Positions 6,145-13,344 of a DNA stretch of 13,344 nucleotides are shown here, one piece after another. Made by a program: the position numbers and the translations under genes. Positions within the stretch are counted from its first letter, which is position 1; each line of letters begins with the position of its first letter. Where the stretch lies: the NCBI GenBank assembly GCA_002327785.1, contig DCUI01000197.1, positions 20,712 to 34,055 of the forward strand, in the 5' to 3' direction. The stretch comes from Phycisphaerales bacterium UBA2218. Its GTDB lineage: Bacteria; Planctomycetota; Phycisphaerae; Sedimentisphaerales; Anaerobacaceae. Under the pieces are notes generated by a model. The model worked only from the letters and a program-made list of their open reading frames with translations. It was not told the DNA's origin and made no database searches.

Positions 6145-7812
6145 GTGGCGAACCATAGCGAATACAGCAAGACAACGGTCCTGGTCGTGGGCGCCGGCCC
6201 GGCGGGGCTTTCGACGGCGATTCAACTGAAGGTTCTCAAACCCGAGATCGATGTCTGCGTGATCGACAAGGCCCTCGATCTGGGCAACCACAACCTCTCC
6301 GGCGCCGTGCTCGAGAAGGAGCCGCTGAGCACGCTGCTCGACGCCGCCAAGCCGGGCTGGCGCGACACCGACGAGGCCAAGCAGGTCCTCGCCAACGTGA
6401 TCGACAAAGACGACATCCTGTTCCTGCTCGGCAAGAAGTTGGCGTTCGGGATCTTTCCGATGATCAAGATGGCCCGCGGCATGGGCCTGGCCTTCGGGCA
6501 AATGATCCACCACGGCGACTACTCCGTGTCGATCAGCCGGCTGACGAAATGGCTCGGTGGGATCGCTCGGGGCATGGGCATCGAGGTTCTGACGGGCTTC
6601 GCGGCCGACCATGTCGTCCTCAACGGCGACACCTATGCGGCGGGCGTCAAGCTCGTCGATCAAGGCGTCGATAAGGAAGGGCACAAGCAGCCCAACTACG
6701 TGGAAGGCGAAACGATCCAGGCGAAGTTTATCGTTCTGGCCGAGGGCTGCGACGGGCTCGTCACCGAGCGGTTTGTCGAATCGGCGGGCCTCAAGCGTCA
6801 GTCCCACCAGCTCTACTCGCTCGGCGTCAAGGAGCTTTTCAAGGTCACGCCGGAGCAGTACAACAAGTTCACGCGCGGCCGGGTCGTGCACGCGATGGGG
6901 TACCCGATCTGGACGCCGGTCCTTGGGCCCGGCATGTTCGGCGGCGGCATTGTCTACGCCGGCGAGCAGGACCATCTGGCGGTCGGCATGATCGTCGGCC
7001 TCGACTGGAAGTATCACAACTTCAACACGCAGGACGCGCTCGTGCGGTTCAAGGAGCACAAGTTCGTCAAGCAGTTCATTGAGGGCGGCACGGTCGTCGA
7101 GGCCGGCGCCAAGATGATCCCCGAAGGCGGCTGGTACGCCGTCCCGCGCGACCCCGAGACCAACAGCATCGGCCGGAAAAACGTCATGATCCTCGGCGAC
7201 AGCGCCGGCTTCGTCAACATGCTCAAGATCAAGGGCCTGCACAACGCCATCGATTCGGGCATGCAGGCGGCCAAGGCCATCGTCGCCTCGCTCGACAACC
7301 CCGGCGCCGCGGCGGCAAAGTACACGGAGAACGTCGAGCAATCCAACATCGCCAAGGAAATGAAGACGGCCAAGAACTTCCGCCAGACGGTCGCGAAGTT
7401 CGGCCCGCTCCAGGGCATGCCGCTGTCGGTTCTCAACGGCTGGCTGCCGCAGTTCCACGTCGAGAAAGACTACGAGGCCATGACCGGGGCCCCATACCGG
7501 CTTAAGCCGAACATGACCTTCGACAAGGACACCTTCACCGCGGTGGCGGCCACCGAGCACCGCGAGGAGCAGCCCTCGCACCTCAAGATCCTCGATCCGA
7601 CGATCTGCATGACGAAGTGCAAGCCGGTCCTGAATGCCCCCTGTATCACGTTCTGTCCGGCGGGCGTCTACGAGGAGATCCACGACCAGCCCAAGCCGGC
7701 CAACCCGTCGAACTGTCTCCACTGTAAGACCTGCCAGCGGAAGTGCCCGTTCGACAACATCCGCTGGACGGCCCCCGAAGGCGGCGGCGGCCCGCGCTAC
7801 AAACGGATGTAG
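6145..7812 (+). CDS. ETF:quinone oxidoreductase with C-terminal ferredoxin domain (FixC-FixX type)
   Basis: Oxidises reduced ETF and reduces membrane quinone; a peripheral membrane flavoprotein. The 555-residue protein starts at GTG 6145 with GAGGA (6133-6137) 7 nt upstream. FAD-binding G16-x-G18-x-x-G21 (VVGAGPAGL) opens the chain, and GDSAGFVN-like residues (about 352-359) give the second FAD contact. The last 70 residues form the ferredoxin domain: C504-PAGVY, then C524-x2-C527-x2-C530-x3-C534-P, and the ending RWTAPEGGGGPRYKRM, diagnostic of ETF-QO. Mitochondrial ETF-QO lacks a cysteine at the C534 position, so this tail is closer to bacterial FixX. FixC and FixX are often separate proteins; here they form one chain. 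Its place after fused EtfBA on the same strand implies the two form one electron pathway to quinone. Confidence 0.94.
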   Translation: MANHSEYSKTTVLVVGAGPAGLSTAIQLKVLKPEIDVCVIDKALDLGNHNLSGAVLEKEPLSTLLDAAKPGWRDTDEAKQVLANVIDKDDILFLLGKKLAFGIFPMIKMARGMGLAFGQMIHHGDYSVSISRLTKWLGGIARGMGIEVLTGFAADHVVLNGDTYAAGVKLVDQGVDKEGHKQPNYVEGETIQAKFIVLAEGCDGLVTERFVESAGLKRQSHQLYSLGVKELFKVTPEQYNKFTRGRVVHAMGYPIWTPVLGPGMFGGGIVYAGEQDHLAVGMIVGLDWKYHNFNTQDALVRFKEHKFVKQFIEGGTVVEAGAKMIPEGGWYAVPRDPETNSIGRKNVMILGDSAGFVNMLKIKGLHNAIDSGMQAAKAIVASLDNPGAAAAKYTENVEQSNIAKEMKTAKNFRQTVAKFGPLQGMPLSVLNGWLPQFHVEKDYEAMTGAPYRLKPNMTFDKDTFTAVAATEHREEQPSHLKILDPTICMTKCKPVLNAPCITFCPAGVYEEIHDQPKPANPSNCLHCKTCQRKCPFDNIRWTAPEGGGGPRYKRM

Positions 7813-7823
7813 TCAAGGTCCGC

Positions 7824-7960
7824 CTGTTTGGAGTTCCGCGTTTGCGCGGGTTTGAGAGTTTTCCGGCACTGCCGGCTCCATCCTTTGAAGACGCGGAAGG
7901 GAAAAGGACGGCCGGACTGTCTGACCCGCCTGCAAGGCGGCGGAACTCCGAACAAACCAG
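7824..7960. repeat. Palindromic element with internal hairpins (REP/MITE-like)
   Basis: An outer perfect 10-bp inverted pair (GGAGTTCCGC at 7830-7839, GCGGAACTCC at 7940-7949, extended imperfectly on both sides) encloses several small hairpins: CCGCG/CGCGG (7836-7849), CCGGC/GCCGG (7863-7875), TCCTTT/AAAGGA (7881-7908) and CCGCC/GGCGG (7926-7940). Together they fold like a cloverleaf. It sits between the stop codon of the oxidoreductase gene and its terminator, whereas the diverged copy at 12988-13204 has no such insert, so it looks like an acquired element. No coding capacity is seen. Confidence 0.6.
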
Positions 7961-7983
7961 CCCCGCGACCGGCGTATGACGAT

Positions 7984-8020
7984 CCCGGACCGGGGCCTCC
8001 GTTGGCCTCGCCGGGCTCTT
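7984..8020 (+). terminator. Terminator hairpin of the ETF unit
   Basis: A GC-rich hairpin: loop TCCGTT (7998-8003) closed by 7 bp with one G-U, then a 2-nt bulge and 5 more bp (7984-8015), followed by a weak CTCTT tail. The same loop and most of the stem recur after the duplicate ferredoxin tail at 13171-13198, where the stem is perfect. That supports a conserved terminator role. It also lies between two convergent genes. Confidence 0.55.
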
Positions 8021-8063
8021 GTCGCACTGGCGCTGACCTGCGTGTGAGTAGCGACCACGCGTC

Positions 8064-11000
8064 TTACTCTTTCGCCCCGTGCTTGCGCAGCAGGTCGGCG
8101 ATTTCCGGGTAGCCATTGTCCTGGGCATACACGAGAGGACTGCGGCCGGCTTTCTCCTTGACATTGATATCAGTCCCTTTGGAGATCAGCAATTTGACCA
8201 CGTCTCTCAGGCCAGTGGCGCACGCGGAGTGCAGGGCCGTACGGCCCGCGTCGTCTTTGGCGTTGGTGTCGGCCCCCTTGCCGATGAGGACTTCGGACAC
8301 CTTCGTCTGTTTGCTGCCACACGCACAAATCAGAGGTGTCCGGCCTCTCTCATCTCGCGCATCCGTATCGGCTCCCTGCGCGATGAGGATTTCCACGACC
8401 GACACATGACCCCGTTGGGCGGCGCCGTGAAGCGGTTTCCCTATCGAGGCTACGGCGCCGTGCGCAAGGAGAAGCTCGACCGATTCCTTGGAACCGACAT
8501 AGGCTGCCTGGCGCAGTGGCGTGCAGTCGTCAGCAGCTTTGGCGTTGACGTCAGCGCCTTTGAGAATGAGAAACTCCGCCGTGTCCCTTTGGCCTCCCGA
8601 GACAGCCCAGGAAAGAGCCGTCCAATTGAGGATGCCATCCCTCGAATCGACATCGATGCCTCCCGCACAGAGGCTCCGCACTCTCGCCAAATTCCCCTGG
8701 AATGCGGCAAGGTGCAGGGCCGGGACGCGGACGCCCTTGTCCAACAGCAGCTCGACCAGGCCCTTGTCATTGCTGGACAGAGCGTAGTAGAGCGGTGGCC
8801 AGTCTCCCTTGGGTGCGAAGTTCACGTCTGCCCCATGGGCCACGAGGACGCGCGTTGTCTTGTTGTGTTCATACCAGAGCGCGTAGTACAGAGGTGGATA
8901 ACCCGCTTTGTCCGTGGCGTCCAGCCTCGCCCCCTTTTGGATTAGCAATTCCGCCACCTCAGCATGACCCTTCCAGCAGGCGAAATGAAGCGGTGTGAGG
9001 CAACTTCCTCCTTGTTGGGCATTTGTGTCCGCACCGCTACTCAGAAGAAGTCGTGTGATTTCCTGGTGACCCGCGGAGGCCGCTGTATGCAGTGGAGTGG
9101 TCTCATATCGATCTTTTGCCGTACTGTCGGCCCCTCTCGTGATCAGCAGTTCGACCAAGGCTTGGTGCCCATGTTTGACGGCGACGTGGAGCGCGGTCAG
9201 GCCGTCTTTGTCCTTCTCATTAACGTTGGTACCCGCTGAAATGAGCAATCGCACCTTCTCAAAGTCCCCCTCGGCTACGGCTTGGTGGAGCGACTGTGCC
9301 GGTTTCTCTGAACCGGTCCGGGGTGGCTTGACTTCTTCGGCGTCGTCGGTCTCTGCCCTTGTCGCAGTCTCGGTAGCCCCCTCGTTGGGCTTGATATTGC
9401 CCGGACGGCCGGGCGCGCCCTCCTTCGCCCCGTGCTCACGCAGAATTCGCGCCACTTCCTTTTTGGCTGCTTTGGCCTCCGCCGTCAAGGGCGTCTTCCT
9501 GGGACGACCCCACATGTCGTTATCACCGAAGTCTGCGGCATACGACAAAGGGGTACGTCCGTCACCGTCCTTCGCGTTCATGTCCGCACCCCGACTGAGG
9601 AGCAGTTGCGTCACCGCTTTGTTGCCTTTATCAGCGACAAAGTGCAAGGGCGTCCGGCCCCCGCATGTTCTGACATTGGGATTTGCACCTCTGTCGAGAA
9701 GGAGTTTTGTCAAATCCACGTTGTCACATGCGTAATGCAGAAGCGACCAATCCCAGCGGTCTTTCGAATCGGGATCGGCGCCATGATCCAGAAGGAGTTC
9801 AAGGACACCGAGGAGCCTGGGAATATCCGCGGGTTTCGTCGCTTTTGTGTATCCACTCCACATTGCCTCCATCGCAGGCGCATAACCCCAGGCCTGGGAG
9901 TTGACGTTGGCGCCCTTCCGGATAACGAGCTCGGCCAGGTCTTTGTCTATCTGCCCACAGGCCCGGAAGAGAAGATAATCCTGGTGGGAAGTATCGAGGG
10001 AAGTATCAGCACCTTTCTCGACAAGCAGCTTCGCCACGTCTTTGCGGCCGGCCCGCACCGCCACGTCCAAAGGTCTCCACTTCCCCGTAGCCTCCGCATT
10101 GACATCGGCACCATGATCGATGAGCAGCAACGCCACGTCCTTAGCCCCCCATGAGGCCGCCACGTACAAAGGCGTCATGTCCCCTTGTGCCTTGGCGTCG
10201 ACCTTGGCTCCGTTGGCGAGCAGCAATTCTGCCACTTCTTTGGAGCCTCCCGCGGCGGCGCAGTGCAGAGCGGTCGCGTTACTTGTCCGGTTGTCCTCTG
10301 CATTGACTGAAGCGCCTTGGCTGATGAGAAAAGCGGCGACGTCCTTGTGTCCTCCCAGGGCGGCGGCCCCCAAGGGCGACAGCAGGTCCCCATCCTGAGC
10401 ATTGACAGTGCCTCCCCGTTCCAGGAAGCCCTTGACTGCATCGAGGTCTCCGAGGTAAGCCGCGATCTGTATGGTGGAGACTTCAGCCCCCTTGTCAAGG
10501 AGCAAACGAACGGTGTCCTTACGGTGATGGCCATAGCTAACGGCAATCTGCAAAGGCGTATCGCCACGAACGTCCCTGGCCTTGACATCGGCGCCTCGGG
10601 CGATAAGTGCTTCTACGATGCTGTTGATGTTGATGCTGTTTGCGTTGAGGGGCGCAGCCAGAGCCAGGTGCAGAGCCGTCCGGCCATCGGACCCGGCGCT
10701 GTTGATGTCGATTCCCCGGCTCAGAAACAGCTCCACCATAGCGAGCTGTCCGCTTCTCACGGCTTGGTGAAGAAGGGTCGTGCCATCCGCCGGCGTGGTC
10801 CTGACGTCATCGCCTTTGGCCACCAGAAGGTCAACCAGCTCCTTGTTACCATTTTCGACAGCGAAATGGAGGGGTGTGCGCCCGCTCTTATCTTTGGCGT
10901 CGATCTCTGCCCCGAGGTCTAGGAGGGCCTCGGCCGTACGTTCAAGGTGTTTGTCCAGCCTTCTTATCATCGATACACGATGAAGGGGAGTCTGGCCGGC

Positions 11001-12470
11001 CTCGTTTCTTGCCTTTACGTCAGCGCCTTTGGCGATCAGGAACTCGAGCAAGTCTCTGTCAACACTCGGGGAGCCAGCCGCGGCGTGCAAGGGCGTATTG
11101 CCTGCCTTGTCCCTGGCATCGATCTGGGCTCCTTGGGCGAGGAGCAGCTCGGGCACGGCTTTCCCCCCAAAAGTCGCCACCAAATGTAAAGGAGTCTGGC
11201 CGGAGCCATCCGTTTCGTTGATATTCGCTCCCCGGGCGAGAAGCACCTCCACCATGTCCTTTCGCGCGTGCCAGGCCGCCGCGTGCAGGGGCGTGCGTCC
11301 GTCCTCGTCTTTGGCATGGAGATCGGCCCCCTGGGCGAGGAGCTTGTTGACCTGCTCCAAGTTCCCGGCAGCCGCGGCCTTGTGCAGTGATAGGGCGGGC
11401 TGTTCCTCCGGTTTGGTCGAGGCTTCGGAGACGGCGGGCCGGGTTTGGGCGAAGGCGAGGCCGAGGCCGAAGCCTGTCGCGATGATGCTCAGCATCAGGG
11501 TCCACTTCAGGCCGACCCGGGGGTTGCCGCAGGCGTCGCTCACGATCCGCCGGATCCTGTGGGCCAACCCAGTTTTGCTGGAGACCACCGCCGGCCAGAA
11601 GGCCATCTGTTTCTGCGGGCGGAAGTGAAGCAGCGACTCCGCGTAGTCTTCCGAGGATTGCCCGGAGGCGACCACCCAGTCGTCGCAGGCCTGCTCGCCC
11701 AGCCGGATCAGGATTCGTCGCGACAACCACATCAACGGGTTCCAGGGCATCAGACTTGCCGCCAACTCGGCGACCAGTCCGGTGACGTGGTCCCGGCGCT
11801 TACAGTGCGCCAGCTCGTGGGCCACGACGCCGGCCCAGTCCACCTGCGCGTCGTCACAGGCCTCCGGCACGAGCAGAATCGACGGCTGCGACCAGCACCA
11901 GACGAGAGGACTGCGGATGCGTCGACTGGCCCGGACCTTCAACCCCCAGGAGATCGCGAGCTTCGACGCTGCGCTATCGACCGCCCGCTCCACATGGTCG
12001 CACGGAACGCGTGACGCGTGTCGAACGAGATGGACACCATAGAGGAATGTAGCGACCAGCCGGCCCAGCAGTGCCAGCGTGGCGGCCAGCCACCCATAAC
12101 GCAGGACCATCTGCCAGGGGATACGCAGCGCAGCGGGCTCGACCACTCCCGCAGGCAGGGATTGCGGTGGGGTCGGTTGCGTCGCGCCGGCATCGGGCTC
12201 CGTGGCGGGCATCGCGAACGTCATCTCCGGCAGCGCGCACGACAACTCGGTCGGCCTGGCGACGAATGCCCCCAGGTCGAAGTGTTTGACTGCCGCGCTC
12301 AGGAGCGGTACGGCCACCGCGGTCGTCATGGCCAGAAGCAACACCTGGTAGGCCCGGGCCGGACGCCGGCGCAGAAGCCAGCCGGCGATCAAGCCAAGCC
12401 CGGCAAGCGCCGAACTCTGCCACAGACAGGTCCACAACGACAGGTCGCGCAGAAACAGCTCTCGGATCAT
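8064..12470 (-). CDS. BlaR1/MecR1-like M56 membrane metallopeptidase fused to about 32 ankyrin repeats
   Basis: In BlaR1/MecR1 systems, an integral-membrane zinc protease is triggered by a C-terminal sensor and inactivates the BlaI-type repressor. This 1468-residue protein has hydrophobic helices near 12-33, 41-61, 124-148 and 323-341, the zinc motif H218-E-L-A-H222 with downstream GEQACDD, and TM4 ending in AFA-Q. The penicillin-binding sensor (with its SxxK serine) is absent. Instead, ankyrin repeats fill 358-1017 (about 19) and 1058-1468 (about 13), separated by an acidic Pro/Glu/Thr linker. Both blocks open with SLHxA and close with HGAKE. By BlaR1 topology the ankyrins would lie outside the cytoplasm, which is unusual. 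Its ATG overlaps the blaI stop by 4 bp. It probably senses a protein or envelope cue; the ligand is unknown. Confidence 0.88.
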   Translation of the reverse strand: MIRELFLRDLSLWTCLWQSSALAGLGLIAGWLLRRRPARAYQVLLLAMTTAVAVPLLSAAVKHFDLGAFVARPTELSCALPEMTFAMPATEPDAGATQPTPPQSLPAGVVEPAALRIPWQMVLRYGWLAATLALLGRLVATFLYGVHLVRHASRVPCDHVERAVDSAASKLAISWGLKVRASRRIRSPLVWCWSQPSILLVPEACDDAQVDWAGVVAHELAHCKRRDHVTGLVAELAASLMPWNPLMWLSRRILIRLGEQACDDWVVASGQSSEDYAESLLHFRPQKQMAFWPAVVSSKTGLAHRIRRIVSDACGNPRVGLKWTLMLSIIATGFGLGLAFAQTRPAVSEASTKPEEQPALSLHKAAAAGNLEQVNKLLAQGADLHAKDEDGRTPLHAAAWHARKDMVEVLLARGANINETDGSGQTPLHLVATFGGKAVPELLLAQGAQIDARDKAGNTPLHAAAGSPSVDRDLLEFLIAKGADVKARNEAGQTPLHRVSMIRRLDKHLERTAEALLDLGAEIDAKDKSGRTPLHFAVENGNKELVDLLVAKGDDVRTTPADGTTLLHQAVRSGQLAMVELFLSRGIDINSAGSDGRTALHLALAAPLNANSININSIVEALIARGADVKARDVRGDTPLQIAVSYGHHRKDTVRLLLDKGAEVSTIQIAAYLGDLDAVKGFLERGGTVNAQDGDLLSPLGAAALGGHKDVAAFLISQGASVNAEDNRTSNATALHCAAAGGSKEVAELLLANGAKVDAKAQGDMTPLYVAASWGAKDVALLLIDHGADVNAEATGKWRPLDVAVRAGRKDVAKLLVEKGADTSLDTSHQDYLLFRACGQIDKDLAELVIRKGANVNSQAWGYAPAMEAMWSGYTKATKPADIPRLLGVLELLLDHGADPDSKDRWDWSLLHYACDNVDLTKLLLDRGANPNVRTCGGRTPLHFVADKGNKAVTQLLLSRGADMNAKDGDGRTPLSYAADFGDNDMWGRPRKTPLTAEAKAAKKEVARILREHGAKEGAPGRPGNIKPNEGATETATRAETDDAEEVKPPRTGSEKPAQSLHQAVAEGDFEKVRLLISAGTNVNEKDKDGLTALHVAVKHGHQALVELLITRGADSTAKDRYETTPLHTAASAGHQEITRLLLSSGADTNAQQGGSCLTPLHFACWKGHAEVAELLIQKGARLDATDKAGYPPLYYALWYEHNKTTRVLVAHGADVNFAPKGDWPPLYYALSSNDKGLVELLLDKGVRVPALHLAAFQGNLARVRSLCAGGIDVDSRDGILNWTALSWAVSGGQRDTAEFLILKGADVNAKAADDCTPLRQAAYVGSKESVELLLAHGAVASIGKPLHGAAQRGHVSVVEILIAQGADTDARDERGRTPLICACGSKQTKVSEVLIGKGADTNAKDDAGRTALHSACATGLRDVVKLLISKGTDINVKEKAGRSPLVYAQDNGYPEIADLLRKHGAKE

Positions 12471-12859
12471 CTCTGTCTCCCCTTTCGTTTCTCTTCGATC
12501 AATCTCTGTAGTTCTTGCAGTTCCTTATCGCTGAGATCACCTTCTTCGACCAGATGCCGGAACATCAAGAGGGCGCTGCCCCCGAACATACCTTGGACGA
12601 ACGCGCGCACCGAGCTCAGGCCCGCCTGCTCTCGCGTGCGCGTCGGCCGATAGACGTTCGTCTTACCCTCGGCCCGGTGCCGCAGCCAGCCGGACTTCTC
12701 CAGCCGCTGCATCGCGGCCAGAATCGTCGTGTACGACACCTCCTTCTCCGGGCACAGCCGCTCCCACACCTGCCGAACGGTCGCCTCCCCCATCTCCCAG
12801 ACGGCCTCCACCACCGCCCGCTGCAACTTGCCCAAGCGATCCATGGGTTGCCTGCTCAT
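12467..12859 (-). CDS. BlaI/MecI/CopY-family repressor
   Basis: A 130-residue winged-helix repressor paired with the membrane protease gene that follows it with an ATGA overlap. Residues 9-72 are the DNA-binding domain: LGKLQRAVVEAVWEMGEATV, then VSYTTILAAMQRLEKSGWL (recognition helix) and a wing ending VYRP. Residues 85-130 are the dimerisation region, with FGGSALLMFRHLVEEGDLS and a charged final helix; the BlaI cleavage site lies in the equivalent region of the staphylococcal protein. Length matches the family (about 125). GAGGTG (12865-12870) precedes the ATG by 5 nt. The promoter upstream carries dyad sites, so autorepression relieved by the M56 partner is likely. Repression targets beyond this operon cannot be seen. 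Confidence 0.93.
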   Translation of the reverse strand: MSRQPMDRLGKLQRAVVEAVWEMGEATVRQVWERLCPEKEVSYTTILAAMQRLEKSGWLRHRAEGKTNVYRPTRTREQAGLSSVRAFVQGMFGGSALLMFRHLVEEGDLSDKELQELQRLIEEKRKGRQR

Positions 12860-12898
12860 CGATGCACCTCGTGAATGACTCTCGGTATTCGTTTCTGC

Positions 12899-12939
12899 CT
12901 ACGTCCATAAGACATACGTCATGGCGACGTAGATGTCAA
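12899..12939 (-). promoter_or_regulatory. blaI promoter with overlapping dyad operator
   Basis: On the minus strand TTGACA (12934-12939) and TATGTC (12911-12916) are spaced 17 nt apart, a good sigma-70 promoter with a start near 12904. A perfect dyad TACGTC-N5-GACGTA (12915-12931) fills the spacer exactly, and a further CTACGTC (12899-12905) forms an outer inverted pair with GACGTAG (12926-12932). A repressor bound there would block polymerase. The half-site differs from the staphylococcal TACA/TGTA, so BlaI binding here is inferred from position. Confidence 0.65.
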
Positions 12940-12987
12940 CAGAAAAATAGAATTTTCTTGAAAGATTTTCTCGGGCCGGCCTTCGAG

Positions 12988-13164
12988 GCCCCCTGCATCA
13001 CGTTCTGTCCGGCGGGCGTCTACGAGACGATCCATGGCGAGCTCAAGCCCGCCAACCCCTCAAACTGCCGGCACTGCAAGACCTGCCAGCGCAAGTGTCC
13101 CTTTGACAACATCCGCTGGACCGCCCCCGAACCCACCGGCGGCCCGCGATACAAACGCATGTAG
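12988..13164 (+). pseudogene. Headless duplicate of the ETF-QO ferredoxin tail
   Basis: Fifty-eight codons plus TAG align without gaps to the last 58 codons of the oxidoreductase gene (7636-7812). I count 51 of 58 identical residues, and 25 base differences in 177. All the tail cysteines are kept, including the CxxCxxCxxxCP ferredoxin motif, and 14 of the 21 changed codons are synonymous, so the sequence diverged mostly while under selection in a working gene. Upstream of 12988 the similarity stops at AT-rich DNA next to the blaI promoter. No ribosome site precedes an in-frame start: ATG 12862 would run through the blaI promoter, and TTG 12958 has no Shine-Dalgarno. It is most likely the remnant of a second ETF-QO gene, less likely a small ferredoxin-like protein. 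Confidence 0.75.
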
Positions 13165-13170
13165 AAAAGC

Positions 13171-13205
13171 CCGGCGAGGTCTCCGTTGACCTCGCCGGTT
13201 TCCTT
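13171..13205 (+). terminator. Intrinsic terminator after the duplicate ferredoxin tail
   Basis: A perfect 11-bp GC-rich stem (13171-13181 with 13188-13198), loop TCCGTT, preceded by AAAAG and followed by TTTCCTT. It starts 6 nt after the TAG. The loop and stem resemble the hairpin at 7984-8015, so the duplication covered the 3' flank as well. Confidence 0.75.
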
Positions 13206-13228
13206 GTCTGAGTTGCGGATTTGTTGTT

Positions 13229-13258
13229 GTCACTCGTGCCGACGAAAGGGCGAGTGAC
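13229..13258. other. Hairpin between convergent gene ends
   Basis: GTCACTCG (13229-13236) and CGAGTGAC (13251-13258) form a perfect 8-bp stem with a 14-nt loop, 7 nt beyond the stop codon of the minus-strand gene at the right edge. It could end that transcript, but the minus strand continues with AACAACAAA rather than a T run, so an intrinsic terminator role is uncertain. Confidence 0.35.
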
Positions 13259-13265
13259 GCGAGCG

Positions 13266-13344
13266 CTAATCGACGCCTTTGAAAAGATAGACGGCTCCGC
13301 GGCCGTTTCCTCGCGGATCGTAGTACCACAGCGCGAGATAGGCT
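13266..13344 (-). CDS. C-terminal end of an unidentified protein, start off window
   Basis: The reverse strand from the right edge reads 25 sense codons and a TAG at 13266-13268. The peptide is rich in aromatic residues and glycine (LALWYYDPRGNGRGAVYLF, then KGVD), with GC-rich third positions like the neighbouring genes, so it looks like true coding sequence rather than a chance frame. It runs towards the duplicate ferredoxin tail and ends just past its terminator. Too little is present to assign a family. Confidence 0.5.
   Translation of the reverse strand, partial: AYLALWYYDPRGNGRGAVYLFKGVD

Noticed and set aside
6124..7722. Long open frame on the minus strand opposite the ETF-QO gene
   Set aside because: Same shadow effect; composition dominated by Asp/Arg/Leu/Val, no motifs, and the plus strand encodes an unmistakable FAD and ferredoxin protein.
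8064..11400. CRISPR or tandem DNA repeat array suggested by periodic sequence of about 99 bp
   Set aside because: The periodicity is the 33-residue ankyrin repeat; units vary at the DNA level and keep one open reading frame.
12862..12987. Start at 12862 giving a 100-aa ferredoxin-like protein
   Set aside because: This start and the first 40 codons lie in the blaI promoter/operator region, and similarity to ETF-QO begins only at 12988; the upstream part is not credible coding sequence.

Overview
The window is GC-rich and gene-dense, and looks like a chromosomal stretch from an uncultivated bacterium, probably a planctomycete-like anaerobe. That assignment is an inference from three things: BlaI/M56 regulatory pairs and very long ankyrin proteins, GC-rich palindromic repeat elements between genes, and corrinoid/ETF-based anaerobic metabolism. 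No rRNA or other phylogenetic marker is present to confirm it.

Layout. (1) At 1-589 on the minus strand is the start of a methyltransferase-type corrinoid (B12) protein, cut by the window edge. (2) Divergent from it, a tight plus-strand operon (772-3431) carries a PadR repressor, a 64-aa membrane peptide overlapping it by ATGA, a BioB/HydE/PylB-like radical SAM enzyme, and a COG0523/CobW-type GTPase read in three frames because of two single-base losses at homopolymers. A perfect inverted repeat just upstream of padR is a likely operator. (3) After a 354-bp gap with a near-consensus sigma-70 promoter comes an electron-transfer unit: a single-chain EtfB-EtfA fusion (698 aa) and an ETF:quinone oxidoreductase with a C-terminal [4Fe-4S] ferredoxin domain. 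The two genes are separated by a nested palindromic repeat. The oxidoreductase gene is followed by a second palindromic element and a terminator hairpin. (4) On the minus strand (8064-12859) is a blaI-type repressor gene translationally coupled to a 1468-aa protein. That protein joins a BlaR1/MecR1-like M56 membrane metalloprotease to about 32 ankyrin repeats in two blocks, in place of the penicillin-binding sensor. A promoter with dyad operator half-sites lies upstream. (5) At 12988-13164 on the plus strand is a headless copy of the ferredoxin tail of the oxidoreductase gene, followed by a homologous terminator. The window closes with the last 25 codons of an unidentified minus-strand gene.

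How the genes may work together. The fused ETF would collect electrons from dehydrogenases and pass them through the oxidoreductase to the quinone pool; the EtfB motif hints at a bifurcating-type ETF. The corrinoid/radical SAM/GTPase/PadR cluster is plausibly a regulated methyl-transfer or cofactor-maturation locus, but no substrate can be read from it. The BlaI/M56-ankyrin pair looks like a proteolysis-triggered signalling switch with an unusual sensor. It sits between two diverged copies of the ETF-QO 3' end, which points to an old rearrangement. This bracketed ankyrin-sensor switch is the most unusual element seen here.
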